Shown here: one piece after another, positions 51,474 to 61,736 of the stretch | Position numbering within the stretch: the first letter of the stretch is position 1 | Layout of the letters: each line of letters starts with the position of its first letter | Assembly (NCBI GenBank): GCA_951799405.1 | Contig: OX637345.1 | Span: 124,001 to 188,000 of the forward strand | DNA length: 64,000 bases | Reading direction: 5' to 3' | Source of the DNA: Agapetus fuscipes | Taxonomy: Eukaryota; Arthropoda; Insecta; Trichoptera; Glossosomatidae | Program-made: the position numbers and the translations under genes | The notes under the pieces: model-generated | Databases searched by the model: none | What the model was told of the DNA's origin: nothing | What the model saw: only the letters and a program-made list of their open reading frames with translations

Positions 51474-51800
51474 TGTTGAATATTTTGTTTGCGCTGGTTC
51501 CTTGTAGATTTATTAAAACTATAGTTGAAGAATTTCACTGTTCGATTTATTTGGTTAAATCAGATTATTCTTACAACATGCGTGTGTCACAAATTATCAA
51601 GCGGAAGTGAGGTTAAAAAAACATAGGGATTATTTTAACAAGAATTCCCTAGTATGGCAAGTGACAAAATTCATTTCCCATACAGGCATATTTTACCTAA
51701 CATGATTTCTGTAGTGATTCGTATGTGCAATAATAGTTCAGTCCAACACTAATAGTATCCAACACATTCACAGATGTCAGTGATCAAAAAATATCCAACA
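51474..51800 (-). repeat. BEL/Pao 5' LTR
   Basis: 327 bp, TGTTGAATATTTTGTTTGCG ... AAATATCCAACA. It matches 35951-36259 except for a short extra stretch near 51745-51770. CATAC duplication on its right (51801-51805). Confidence 0.92.
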
Positions 51801-52290
51801 CATACTCTTCTCTTATGCTCACTCTGCAGGTTCCATTCTTTCGCAATCTCACCTATTTGGTCTAACCATTCTTTCCTCGGCCTTCCCCTTCCGCGCTTTC
51901 CTCTGACATTTCCTTTGTACACTTTCTTCGTTAGTCGTTCATCATCCATTCTTTCGAGATGTCCGAACCATCTCATCGTACTTTTTTGTACTTTCATTCT
52001 CATATTCTCTTTTATACCACACTCGTTTATCACCCAATCATTACGTACTCTATCATTCAGTGTCTTTCCAGCCATTGCTCTCAGGTAAGCCATTTCAACC
52101 GTACATACTTTACTCAGTTCACATTCATTAACTGTCCACGCCTCACTTCCATACATCAATGTCGGAACCAATATGCCATTGTGGACGCCGAGTAAAATAA
52201 TAATTATTATTATCATCGCAAGTTCTATAAAAATCAAATTGAACAGGATGGGAGCTAGCATGTATCCCTGTCTTACCTCACTTTTTGTAC
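51801..52290 (-). pseudogene. LINE RT fragment, right part of the BEL target
   Basis: Minus strand: VRQGYMLAPILFNLIFIELA (RT motif B), then directly GILVPTLMYGSEAWTVNECE, TVEMAYLRAMAGKTLNDRVR, MRWFGHLERMDDERLTKKVY and KEWLDQIGEIAKEWNLQSEH up to KRRVC. The RT core between motif B and the tail, with the YADD box, is deleted. The last codons continue at 35950 after the BEL element. Confidence 0.85.
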
Positions 52291-52560
52291 TTTATTGATT
52301 GATGCCAGCAGTACTGGTGTTTGCACTAAATGAGTTGGTCATGATGGAGAAATGGCTTGACCCAGCAATATAAGTTAAGATTGGCTGGAGAGCTTCTGGG
52401 ATATTTCTCAACACACTGATGTAGTTACACCTTGAGAAACTGCATGAGTGTTCCTCGTAATTAATTATCAGTTACGTGTTGGGCTCCCTGTGGCGCTTGC
52501 ATCCAGCAGGATAATTATTTGGTGAAGCAAGGCGTCCCCCTCACTCGTCGGCCTCCCCTC
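52291..52560. other. Unassigned stretch
   Basis: No coding or repeat signal was recognised. Confidence 0.4.
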
Positions 52561-52952
52561 CACTTCTATTCAGCCCTCTTGATATTTGCAGGCATCCCGT
52601 CTTAAATTATCCCATAGCTTTTTCAAAGATTCCATGAAATTGTGTGCATTGCAAGTAGGATGTGATTTTCTAACCTTTGCTTAACACATCTTACAATAAA
52701 TGAATAGAACACGTGTCTAGAAGTAACTATGCTTCATAGATGGAAGATGTAGCACTGCAGCAGAAAATGTACCAATTACATATACAATAACTGTTCAAAA
52801 CCCTACCTTGGAATGTCCGCCCTACTATTATACTCGTCCGCGAAGGATTTCCATGCCGTTTTTTTACATAAAATAATTTTATTTCCTTCTATGAGCTCTA
52901 CAAATTTATACTTTTCATGAAATGAATAGTTTGGCACGCTCCTCTTATTATC
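52561..52952 (-). pseudogene. Myb/SANT-like (zeste-type) DNA-binding domain fragment
   Basis: Exon-like frame from ATG at about 52950: MDNKRSVPNYSFHEKYKFVE, LIEGNKIILCKKTAWKSFAD, EYNSRADIPR, followed by a GTAGGG donor (about 52805). Further on (52660-52590) MESLKKLWDNLRRDACKYQEG ends at a TGA. The two halves together follow the three-helix Myb-like pattern (F..EK..L..L........K...AW..FA.EYN ... LK.LW.NL). No proper acceptor was seen for the second half, so it may be a decayed gene or a domesticated transposon part. Confidence 0.4.
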
Positions 52953-53088
52953 CATGTTGTGAAGAATCACGCGAGCAAACAACACCGGAGCCATTGAAAA
53001 CAAACATGGCGTACACGCGAGGTCGAGAACAATGTATTTCAATTGTTGTGCTTAGATTTCATCCTTTAAATAAAAAGCAAACATTTTA

Positions 53089-53310
53089 TTAACACATTGT
53101 TTGCGGGAAACTAGTTAACTCGTCATACACCTTTTTATAGTAACGTGCGGGAGACGTGTAAACTCGTTTTGTTGCGCCTAGCGGTAGGGCGCGGGAAACT
53201 TGTAAAAACATTTACCCAAAAATTTAAAAAAAATTAAAAGGTGAAAATTTCAAAAAACACCCACTCTACGCCGCCATCTGGCGGGAAAATGCCCGCATAC
53301 ATAGTGTTAA
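53089..53310. mobile_element. TTAA-flanked MITE, copy 2 (complete)
   Basis: TTAA at 53089-53092 and 53307-53310. Ends CACattgttTGCGGGAAA and its mirror TTTTCCCGCatacataGTG are inverted. The interior matches the copy at 10402. It is consistent with a piggyBac-mobilised MITE of 222 bp. Confidence 0.75.
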
Positions 53311-53424
53311 TTATAAATTATTTGCGTAATGTAAAACTTCTGTTTTTAATGGGTAAATTTAAACAAAGTAAATGGCTTGTCTTTCTTAATTATTATCTGA
53401 TGCATTAGTGGTAGGTACGCTACT

Positions 53425-53875
53425 AAGCTACACATTTAGTGTAACTTGTTGTCGCGTTTTCCCCGAAGTGGAATATGTTGACGAATTTGTGCTGTTTTAG
53501 ATCTGATACTTCTAACATTTTGATATAGGGCTTTCATGCTTTGGAGTTTTTTGTAGTATACTGCACTATTTTAGGTTCACCCTTGATGAATTTGACTGAT
53601 GTTCACCATTTTTCTTTCGAGCATCGACCTCGGACCATAATGCCTTTAAATGGTTCCTCTGCATCGATGTTCAATCATTTTTTGCTTTTACGCTTGGAGG
53701 AAGTTTGCGGTTATTCCGCAAAAACTTGTTACATCGTCGCTGTCATTTAACACCACCTTGATGGGTCTAGTTTTATCTTTATGACGTAGACCGACTCTGT
53801 GCACCCTCACAATTCTTGCTGTGCCTTCGGTCACGTTTGTAATGATGCTAGCTACCTTTTCATCATCCTCTATAT
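53425..53875 (-). pseudogene. LINE ORF1 fragment, downstream part
   Basis: Minus strand: EDDEKVASIITNVTEGTARI, VRVHRVGLRHKDKTRPIKVV, LNDSDDVTSF, then in shifted frame FLRNNRKLPPSVKAKND, QRNHLKALWSEVDARKKNGE. This RRM-like ORF1 end is common in insect LINEs. The upstream half lies at 54168-54300, beyond a MITE. Confidence 0.75.
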
Positions 53876-54159
53876 CAGGGGTGTCCAACTCAAAATTGTG
53901 GCGGGCTGGATTTAGTACTTTTGTAATCGTGGCGGGCTAGAACTTTTTGTTGTTGTACTTTTGTCCACAATAATGGAGGGGGGGGGGGGTAGGCACGCAA
54001 TTTTAGAAGTTCATTTTGTCCATAAAAATTCTGTCAGCGGGGGGGGCTTAAAAATATCACGCCCACCCTTAACACCCTAAACACCGCTGCCTTAAATAGA
54101 TGAAGAACATATTGCGCAATAACTAGATGTCGTCGCGGGCCGTATGTTGGACAAGCCTG
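53876..54159. mobile_element. hAT-type MITE with 8-bp target duplication
   Basis: Ends CAGGGGTGTCCAACTC and its inverted partner GTTGGACAAGCCTG; exact 8-bp duplication CTCTATAT at 53868-53875 and 54160-54167. The interior has several G-runs, no ORF. Confidence 0.9.
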
Positions 54160-54167
54160 CTCTATAT

Positions 54168-54300
54168 GTTGCTCCTTTGGTGGAGAATCTAGGTCGGACT
54201 CTGGTACACCGAAGAGGATAATGTTTTTTGCTCTGAGGTTTCTATTGAGTTCTGTTAATGTTTTCGGGCTGACTAGAAGAGGACTTATTAGTTAGGTATT
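54168..54300 (-). pseudogene. LINE ORF1 fragment, upstream part
   Basis: Minus strand reads KNIILFGVPESDLDSPPKEQ then HI, in frame with EDDEKVAS at 53875 once the MITE and one duplication are removed. Confidence 0.75.
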
Positions 54301-54360
54301 GTTACTTGCACTTACATTTGCACTACACAGTAATTTCTCCTTCAAATGTGTTATTTCCAA

Positions 54361-54760
54361 ATTGCGGATGATGGCAAATGATGTACGAGTACCAAAAGTG
54401 GCGTCGATATTGTAAATACCAATTTCTACAAAATATTACTTAAATGTTATTTATTACTTATATTCCTTGACTTATAGGTTGGTATGAGGCTGACCACCCA
54501 TACTGTAAAAAATGGTTCACTTTGCCAATGTCACCCCTGTTTCAGGGAATGTCGGCAAGAGCTGCAGGGCTTATGTTCATTTGAGGTTTGGATTTTATTT
54601 GTAAGTACACAATCAGCATTTGTAAGCGCGAACTACACGTGTTTGTTTGTGGGCATACATCTGAGAGCTTTGAATGAATATATCCTTGCAACTTAGATTA
54701 TTAGATTTATTAGATTATGTAAGTAATATAACATTATTACCGCAAGAGGGGGGGGGGTCT
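54361..54760. repeat. MITE-like repeat split by a SINE-like copy
   Basis: GCGGATGATGGCAAATGATG, TACGAGTACCAAAAGTG and TAAATACCAATTTCTACAAA (54364-54435) and then ATGTAAGTAATATAAC...TATTAC.GCAAGAGGGGG (54716-54757) match 105-238 in order. The SINE-like element lies between the two halves. Confidence 0.75.
54462..54712 (+). repeat. SINE-like repeat, copy 5 (fullest)
   Basis: ATTCCTTGACTTATAGGTTG, GTATGAGGCTGACCACCCAT, ACTGTAAAAAATGGTTCACT, then the shared body, ending in a (TTAGATT)n tail. It appears complete and is inserted in the repeat at 54361-54760. Confidence 0.82.
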
Positions 54761-54863
54761 CTTCTGATGGCTGTGAGTGTTGCAACCATTAGAGAAAACA
54801 ATCACTGTTCATCCATCCTTTTACCTGAACCACACCAACGTCTTGGGCCGGAGCATTGATCAT

Positions 54864-55026
54864 TGTTAAGTTGTGGGATCGAGGGTTCATTAATTAAAAC
54901 TATTTTATTCAAGAATTCACAATATATTTTTACTAGTCAGCCATGCTGATGATGAAGAAGTACCAGAGACAACAATTATAATTTAGTAGTGATGTAACAT
55001 ATATACCTACCTAATATTTCTCAACA
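54864..55026 (-). repeat. Copia 3' LTR
   Basis: About 163 bp. Plus strand TGTTAAG ... CTCAACA form the inverted LTR ends. GAGGAGGAG purine tract lies just inside (complement CTCCTCCTC at 55027-55035). The outer edge is inferred from the inverted ends. Confidence 0.75.
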
Positions 55027-55261
55027 CTCCTCCTCAAATATAACTTAGAACAACATATTAAATTTGCCTATAAAACATGAGCATATTTAAACAAGCAAAA
55101 TAAACTTAAGTTACAACAAAGTACATCTAGTTCTTTATTTTACAACAGCTCTACTTTATGAATACATTTTATAAAGATTTATCATTAAACAAAATAACCT
55201 TAGTGATTCTTAACTCTAAAATCAACTTTAGGAAAATACTCTTTATAAACTAAAATTTAAA

Positions 55262-55763
55262 TTAATCCATAATTTGGTTAACAAGATTTACAAACTTTTC
55301 TTTACACATGCTTTTAGTCATTAAATCAGCTAAATTGTTATTAGAATTTACATACTCAATTGAGATGATGTTCCTTTCAACAATGTCTTTAAGGAAATGG
55401 GCTCTTATATCTATATGTTTGGTTCGCTTAGAATTTTCATAACTTTAAGACATAGATATAGCACTTATATTATCAACGAGTAATAAAGCATCACAGTTGT
55501 CGTTAAGATGTTTACTCAGGCCCTTAAGATTTACCAACTCTTGTGCAGTGGCAGCAGCAGCTATGTACTCAGCTTCTGCTGTCGACAAAGCAACACATGA
55601 TTGTTTCTTCGAGAACCAGGCTATGGGATTTGCTCCATGTAGAATTATGCCTCCACTTACGCTCTTTCTATCACTTCTATCACCAGCCCAATCCGAATCT
55701 GAGTATCCATATAAGTTTGCATCTTCAATTTTTCTAAAAATAAGCCCTTTGTCCTTAGTCTCC
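55262..55763 (-). pseudogene. Copia RNase H and polyprotein end
   Basis: Minus strand: DANLYGYSDSDWAGDRSDRK, SVSGGIILHGANPIAWFSKK, QSCVALSTAEAEYIAAAATA, DALLLVDNISAISMS (Asp, Glu, Asp of RNase H). Then an in-frame TAA (55442-55444), then SKRTKHIDIRAHFLKDIVER and NSNNNLADLMTKSM to a natural stop at 55262. Confidence 0.92.
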
Positions 55764-57242
55764 TTAACCCTTAAATGGGCCGTCATACATCTACTGTAAT
55801 TTTTTGCTTTCTTACTACATATTTATATTGATTTGGGATATAATAACAAGAATTTGAAAAAAAAAATCGTGAATAAACGTTTTTTCAGAACGTCCGTTGT
55901 AACGGACATTTCCTGAAATAGCTTATTGTTAGTTCTAATTCACCATGTCACTTAAAACGGACATAACCAAGTTGAGCTAATGATAAAAGTTAGTCATAAT
56001 CATCCTCTAAAACGGCTGATGCGACTTGGAATGAAGCACATTTTTTTTATCATATATCCAGCTTGTCCTTCAAACTTAAATCCCCATTTATTTGGTTTCT
56101 TGGGGATGTATTGTCTTATATTGCTAGCCTTTTTCCCTTTATACGGGATCATCACTTTGTCAATGGAATATGAGCCTTATTCTTCTATTTGTAAACATTT
56201 TGGTCGGATGTGTTCTATAACAGGGCAGATTTTAAACGTTACTATCATTCTTAGGTATGTTTGAATTATCACAAAAATGGAGATAACGTTTTAAAGTTTG
56301 ATACCTTTTCAGAGGCATCGCTTTAGCAATACATGCATATCGGAGATCATTCGACCAAAAGTCTTCAAAAGCTGGCATGCCTCTTAGTATTTTGATTCCT
56401 AATTTCATCCTAATAACATTCTAATTCTTTTCTACTGATATTTATTGTTTTTCCCGTCTCTTGTGAAGAATATAAATTGGTCACTGTTACTATAAAATCC
56501 ATAAAGTTATTATCGAAAAAATGTTGAAAGTATTGAAGATACGTCTTTACCTCATCAAAAATATTTCTATTTATATATATTTTTCTTGTGCCACAACATT
56601 TCTGTAAAAAAATGTATTTTTTACAATTTAAATAATAATAAAAGCTATTGTTCTGGTCAAAGTAAGGTAATACGTACTAGAAATAATAGCAACACAAACA
56701 TAGAAATACACCCAGACGCAAACAAATATGTCTGAGGCGTACAGATATTTCGTCCAATCCAGGAATCGACCCTAGAATTGAAGAAATATCATGTGATTGA
56801 TTTGGCAACGTCCGTCACAAGGGACATGTGCTACAGCCACTACTTGTAGGGAGAACTAGGCAATGTCCGTTTTAAGAGACATCACTTAATTTTATAAATA
56901 AATACTACAAAAATGAAAAATACTAACTATAATTCTACAAAACATCAATACATATGTATTTTATTACATAAATAAATTGATTTTAGTCCAAAAAATCTTT
57001 GACATAGATATAAAATATGAATATTTACCTGGCGAGTAAATTTAGATGTTCGTTGATAAGTTCAAAATGCTCATAAATCACGCGACATCGTGCTTTGTCG
57101 CTCCGCGCGCTCACAAAATAAAAGAAAGATAGTTACACGTGGCAAAATCAACAACGAAAACTTCATACGTTTGTTTTGAAAGCCATGAATGCGAGTTTAT
57201 GTAGACGTCATTTTAAACGGACAAAATCAATTTAAGGGTTAA
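55764..57242 (-). mobile_element. piggyBac-like transposon in Copia, decayed transposase
   Basis: TTAA at 55764-55767 and 57239-57242, inverted ends CCCTTAAAT, inserted cleanly in the Copia frame. Minus-strand frames give GIKILRGMPAFEDFWSNDLR, AMPLKRYQTLKRYLHFCDNS and, in shifted frames, YSIDKVMIPYKGKKASNIRQ, YIPKKPNKWGFKFEGQAGY. These are the conserved centre of piggyBac transposase. Stops and frameshifts are frequent. AACGTCCGTTGTAACGGACA-type motifs recur near both ends (55890, 56808, 56863). Confidence 0.88.
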
Positions 57243-57990
57243 GATAGCGCAACTCTTTTACCAGCCTTCCATAGACTCTCATTCGGCTTATCCAGATATC
57301 TACTGAGATATGAAACAGCAAATGTCAAATCTGGTCTTGATGTCACTGTCAGGTATATTAAACATCCAATTAATTCACGATAAGGCACATCCAGTATTTC
57401 ATCATCTTCATTAACTTGTATATTATATTGTATTTCTATTGGTACAGGACAGAAAAAAGTGGAGGCGCATCTGCGGAGGTACCGGCCACCCCTAGTGGAA
57501 CGGCGGCAGGATACAGTACAGTACAGGTGTCTTTATTCCTTTGCAGTCAGTCATATTAAATCTTTTAAGGATGTTCTCTATCATGGTTTCTTGTTTTATT
57601 ATCAAGGTGTTGTTACTTCGTTTGATTTCCATGCCAAGAAATTTTCTTACTTCGCCTAAGTATTTAGCATTAAATTCAGTCTTCAGTGCATTTATGGTAT
57701 CTTGTCCATTTCCAATTATTAAAATATCGTCCACATAAATAAGCATCCAGGTGTCACTTTTGTAGTACATACAGTAGTCATATTCTGATCGCTGAAATTC
57801 ATTTTTCTTAGCAAAATTGTCTATTGTCTCATTCCAACACTTTGGTGATTCAGTCAATCCATACAATGCTCTTCTTAGTTTTAATACTGTATTTGAATTC
57901 TTTGATTTCAATCCTTGAGGAACTTTTATGTATACATCTGACTTTAGTTTTCCGTTTAAAAACGCTGATGGTACATCAAGTTGAGTACGT
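57243..57990 (-). pseudogene. Copia reverse transcriptase, C-terminal part
   Basis: Minus strand from the right: QLDVPSAFLNGKLKSDVYIK (another frame), LRRALYGLTESPKCWNETID, YCMYYKSDTWMLIYVDDILI (catalytic YVDD), KYLGEVRKFLGMEIKR, CKGIKTPV; after the LINE tail PIEIQYNIQVNEDDEILDVP, YRELIGCLIYLTVTSRPDLT and NESLWKAGKRV. Frameshifts occur near 57912 and 57250. Confidence 0.9.
57448..57524 (+). mobile_element. Very short LINE 3' end inserted in Copia
   Basis: GACAGAAAAAAGTGGAGGCG ... GGATACAGTACAGTAC is the last 75 bp or so of the LINE whose other copy is at 35820-35900 (opposite strand). Flanked by TACAG on both sides (57443-57447 and at 57520). Copia continues in frame across it. Confidence 0.85.
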
Positions 57991-58010
57991 AAAACTACAC
58001 AACTATGGTC

Positions 58011-58439
58011 CAGTTTTATCAGTTTTTTTAGATTTACTTATCCCACTAAATAATGGATTTACATATATATTACCTATTAATGTTTTTAGATATAGTAAGA
58101 CATAGTAAATTAACTCCTCTAAGGCAAAGTATGGTGTGGGTGTTATTTCGTAAAAAAAAAATTAAGTTAAAATTGGACCATTGTTGTATTGCATGTTGAC
58201 AACAGTAGACCAGATTATAAATCGTACTCGGGACACATACTGCGACACATTGGACCAGAGTTGAATGATTTATTTGATTGGCTATAGTTTAGACTTAAAG
58301 AAATACAAAGGTTAATTAGCTCAAAGCATGTTTTATTAATTATATTACTTGTTACAATACAAAAGGCAACATTTTTGTGTTTTTTAAATCTTAAATTAAA
58401 ATAAAGCTATTTTTTGTTTAACGTAGTTTATTTTCACAA
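58011..58439. other. Unassigned AT-rich stretch
   Basis: Between the Copia truncation and the Penelope-like tail. Nothing was recognised. Confidence 0.45.
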
Positions 58440-59070
58440 TAATATTTAATATCTCGAGTACTTTCGACCTTCAATATTCAGGTCATTATCAAGAGTGATG
58501 TATAAAAAATTAAAATTATTAAGAACAAACCATAGATCAAAAGGATATAAATTCAAATAAATAGGTAGGTATAGGTACAATAAATATGAACTTAATTAAA
58601 ATTAAATACAACAGTCAAAAATTAAAAGAAAGAAAACATAAAATAATATATAATAATTACAATAAATTAATTCAAACATCCGAGGGTCAAAAAATAAAAT
58701 AAAATAAAATATTTAAAGCACAAATAAAATTATTGAGTCAACACAAAAAGACAAATAATAATAATAACAACAAAATGACAAAGAATAAAACCAAAATTAA
58801 GGGGATTGGGTTATGACGGATTGCGGAGAGGAGCAATGAGCAGGGGGGAAGCTAGAGGGATTTGAATATTTACAATAGGGCCATTCTGCTTACATTTATG
58901 AATTTCAATTGTTTCTAGGGCATTTAGTTGCCTGTATTTACATTCCGAGTGCAGAACCCTTACATCGTCAATGCCAAAGGTATGGTCATTTTCGATGCAA
59001 TGATCCGCCATTTCGGAATATGCAGACAGACCTCTAAATGCCCCACAAACCCTACAAAATCTCTTAAATT
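58440..59070 (-). pseudogene. Penelope-like element, GIY-YIG end and 3' tail
   Basis: Minus strand from 59070: KRFCRVCGAFRGLSAYSEMA, DHCIENDHTFGIDDVRVLHS, ECKYRQLNALETIEIHKCKQ, the C-terminal half of the GIY-YIG endonuclease domain of Penelope-like elements. The 3' UTR has ATATTGAAGGTCGAAAGTAC, a conserved tail motif of such elements. The RT is absent by 5' truncation. Confidence 0.78.
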
Positions 59071-59132
59071 AAACGTTATTGAATTATCAATAAAATGTAC
59101 TATGTAAATATGTAAGATTTATTTACTATGTA

Positions 59133-61694
59133 GGGGAAATGTAGGTAATGGGGGTCACTTAAGCGGGAATTGAAATGAAAACCAAACTATTAGTTAACTA
59201 TTTATTGCTTAAGCCTTATTATAAACTTTAGTTATTATACTATTCATTTAGATTACTTTTAATCACTTTGGCTTTTCACTTTAGAAACTATAATCATTTA
59301 AAAAAAAAACAGGTTTGACCATCATTGTCCACTTTGGTTGGCAATGGTGATCAGCATGTTGACAATGGTGGTCAACACAAATCGCACACATAATTGCAGG
59401 CTGAGTCCTACCCAGTGCAATCTGAATGCGCCCAAAGCCCACAAGAAGTGCACCGGAACCACATCTCATTATCTCGCCCGAATTCGCCGCATACAAGACA
59501 TTAGTTGCCAGGATCCTCTACATCATTGTCTTCGTCGTTCTGGCACAAGTCATCAGTGTTCACATCAGCTGACGCTGAAGTATCGTTCAATTCCTGCAGA
59601 ATTTTCTTCTTTACTTTCTCACCCACCTTCTGCACCCTGCTTTTCTTTCCTATACCTTTTCCCTTTCGTTTCACAACTTTTGCCTTTTTTTTTTTTCTTT
59701 TTCGATCAGGGCGTCTTTGATAGGCGTTGACATTAAAATGGTTGCATGCTGCTTCCGTCTTCCTTGTCTTATCTTGAGGGCGAGTGTTTTTAGGCATTTG
59801 GATGAACTCCTGGATCGTTGGCCGGTTCTCAACGGTAGAAGGCATTATTTGAGGCATAGATGCAGTCACTCGTTCGGGAGTGGTGGGACAAAATTGCTCA
59901 GATGTGCTTGGCATAGGACTATGCCGATCCAGCTCAACAGTAGCTTTTAGTCCTGAGATGGGGTCAACAACTTCAGCAGCAGTTAGTGCTGAAATGGAGT
60001 CAGCAGCATCTTGAACTACGACAGGTTCTGATTGAAGGACTTCAGCTGCTACAAAATCTTCTTCCGAGAACACGTTGGGATCGATGGGGAATATTCCAGT
60101 GGCCTTGAAACCTGCTTCGCCTTTGTTGACAGAAGCAACACCCGAGAATGCCTTTTTAACCAAGGATGCTACATCATAAGGCGTTATCTTTTCAGCAAAA
60201 TGACTCTTCATGAAAAGATCGCATTCTCTTCTGTAAGCTGCTTTGAATGGCCCAAAAAAGGTCACATCTAATGGCTGCATGCGGTGAGAGGTGTGAGGCG
60301 GCAGGGACAGCATATGAATGTAGTTTTTCTTGCAATGGTCATGAACGGCCAGTGAAATATGACTTGCATGATTATCAAGGATCAATAGGACCGGTTCCTC
60401 TGCAGAAGGTTTGATATGCTGGGTAAAGTGTTTGAGCCATTCAAGGAAAAGTTCCTCGTTGATCCAACCATTGTCTGAGCATTTGTAAATAGCTCCTGTT
60501 GGACCATCCTTTTCAAGAGTCGGGGTCATTCTTTTTCTAGGGAAAATAAACATCGGAGGGATGTATCCACCAGCAGCACTCATAGTGCATAGCAAAGTGA
60601 TATTTTTTCCTCTCTCCCAACTTGTTATAGATCCCACTCTCTTCTGTCCTTTCGCAGCCAATATTTTCCCCGGGTCTTGGACGGTAGAAATGCCCGTCTC
60701 GTCGCAATTGTAAATGTTCTTCGGTAAAAATTTGTTTTTGTCCATTAGCTCTTCTAGCAGTATGTAGAATCGCTGAACTTCCGTTTTGTTAAACGCCGTA
60801 ATCCTGTTGATGTTAGTAGCTTCAGGCTTTCTCACAGAAATATTATTTCTGCGAACAAATCCCTCGAACCAAACACGACCAGCCATTCTTGAGTACTTGT
60901 TGAAGTTATGTTTCAGCTGCAGGGCTTCAGCATATTCAAATGCCACTTTTTTTTATCTGGGTAGCAGTGCACCCGTAGAACACATTGGCCATTTTTTTAA
61001 TGGTCTCTGAAAATTCTTCTTCAACTTCGGGCGTGAAGACAGTAGTACGTCCGAGACGTGGTTCTTTATCTATTTTTTTCCCGTACCTCTTCTGAAGACT
61101 CGAAAATGGGATATTCATGGTTTTTGCGGCTTTTCTCATTGAAAAACCTCCATCATCGATGAGCTCCACGGCCTTTTTCAGATTGGCTATAGACCAGTTA
61201 GCCTTACATGTCTTTCTAGGACGAACCTTCGGCATCTACAAACCAAAAATAAGATTGCTTCATCGAAGATAGAAAACGTTGACAATGCAGATCAATGTTG
61301 GCAATGAGGGTCACCTGACTCAGATTGCCTACATCGCTCAAAACGAGAAAAAACCTACCCTGACATAGGAGTAAAATTGAGGGTGATAAAGTGAGTTTGA
61401 AATCACGATCTAAAACGCTTTAGTCATTACATATCACAAGCACAAAAAGAAACACTCAGTAGTTTGATCCTTACCTTTGGATTGTCTTCTCGAAAAATTA
61501 GATCAGAAGGGCGCAAAAACTTTTTACGTCTGTCTCTCTCTAGCGCGTGGCGCGTACTAAGTGAGTTGTCAACCGCGCGCGTCACCGGCATACAGCTATC
61601 GTATGACGTCACTAAAACCGCCATCCTGCGTATTGTTTTTGAATTATTGGGATTGTCACCATTGCCAGCTGACTCCCATTGCCTACATCTCCCC
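59133..61694 (-). mobile_element. pogo/Tigger-type DNA transposon 1, nearly intact
   Basis: Ends GGGGAAATGTAGGTAATGGG (59133) and the inverse of GGGGAGATGTAGGCAATGGG (to 61694), next to TA on both sides (59131-59132, 61695-61696), as for Tc1/mariner-pogo. Subterminal TTGGCAATG..GGTCA motifs recur at about 59335-59375 and 61290-61320. The single transposase gene lies between. Confidence 0.87.
59501..61235 (-). CDS. pogo/Tigger-type transposase (one frameshift)
   Basis: About 578 aa in two overlapping frames. The first (61235-60936) is a psq-type helix-turn-helix: NWSIANLKKAVELIDDGGFS, MRKAAKTMNIPFSSLQKRYG. The second (60946-59501) has RVWFEGFVRRNNISVRKPEA, IYNCDETGISTVQDPGK (Asp 1), SWERGKNITLLCTMSAAGGY, VLLILDNHASHISLAV (Asp 2), SLPPHTSHRMQPLDVTFFGP (Asp 3, 35 residues between) and a basic tail KRKKKKAKVVKRKGKG. 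The frames join at eight A (T-run 60947-60954); one A fewer restores the reading. Otherwise undamaged, so recently active. Confidence 0.9.
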
Positions 61695-61736
61695 TACCTT
61701 AGTAGACAAATAGATGATAAAAAATGGGGGGCTTCT

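Larger units (their letters stand above)
35951..51800 (-). mobile_element. BEL/Pao LTR retrotransposon with nested insertions
   Basis: LTRs of 309 bp (35951-36259) and 327 bp (51474-51800) start TGTTGAATATTTT and end AAATATCCAACA on the plus strand. The 5-bp duplication CATAC is at 35946-35950 and 51801-51805. Gag, protease, RNase H and integrase are on the minus strand; the reverse transcriptase core is missing. Insertions within it: 38207-44378 (composite), 46493-50569 (Gag-only LTR element) and a SINE-like copy at 36533-36745. The primer site near 51458-51473 reads TGGTCCATACGACCCG on the minus strand. Confidence 0.92.
54864..58010 (-). mobile_element. Copia retrotransposon, 5'-deleted
   Basis: Only the 3' part remains: 3' LTR (54864-55026), polypurine tract, RNase H, most of the RT. 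It is interrupted by a piggyBac element (55764-57242) and a short LINE tail (57448-57524), and truncated at about 58010 with no 5' LTR found. Confidence 0.88.
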
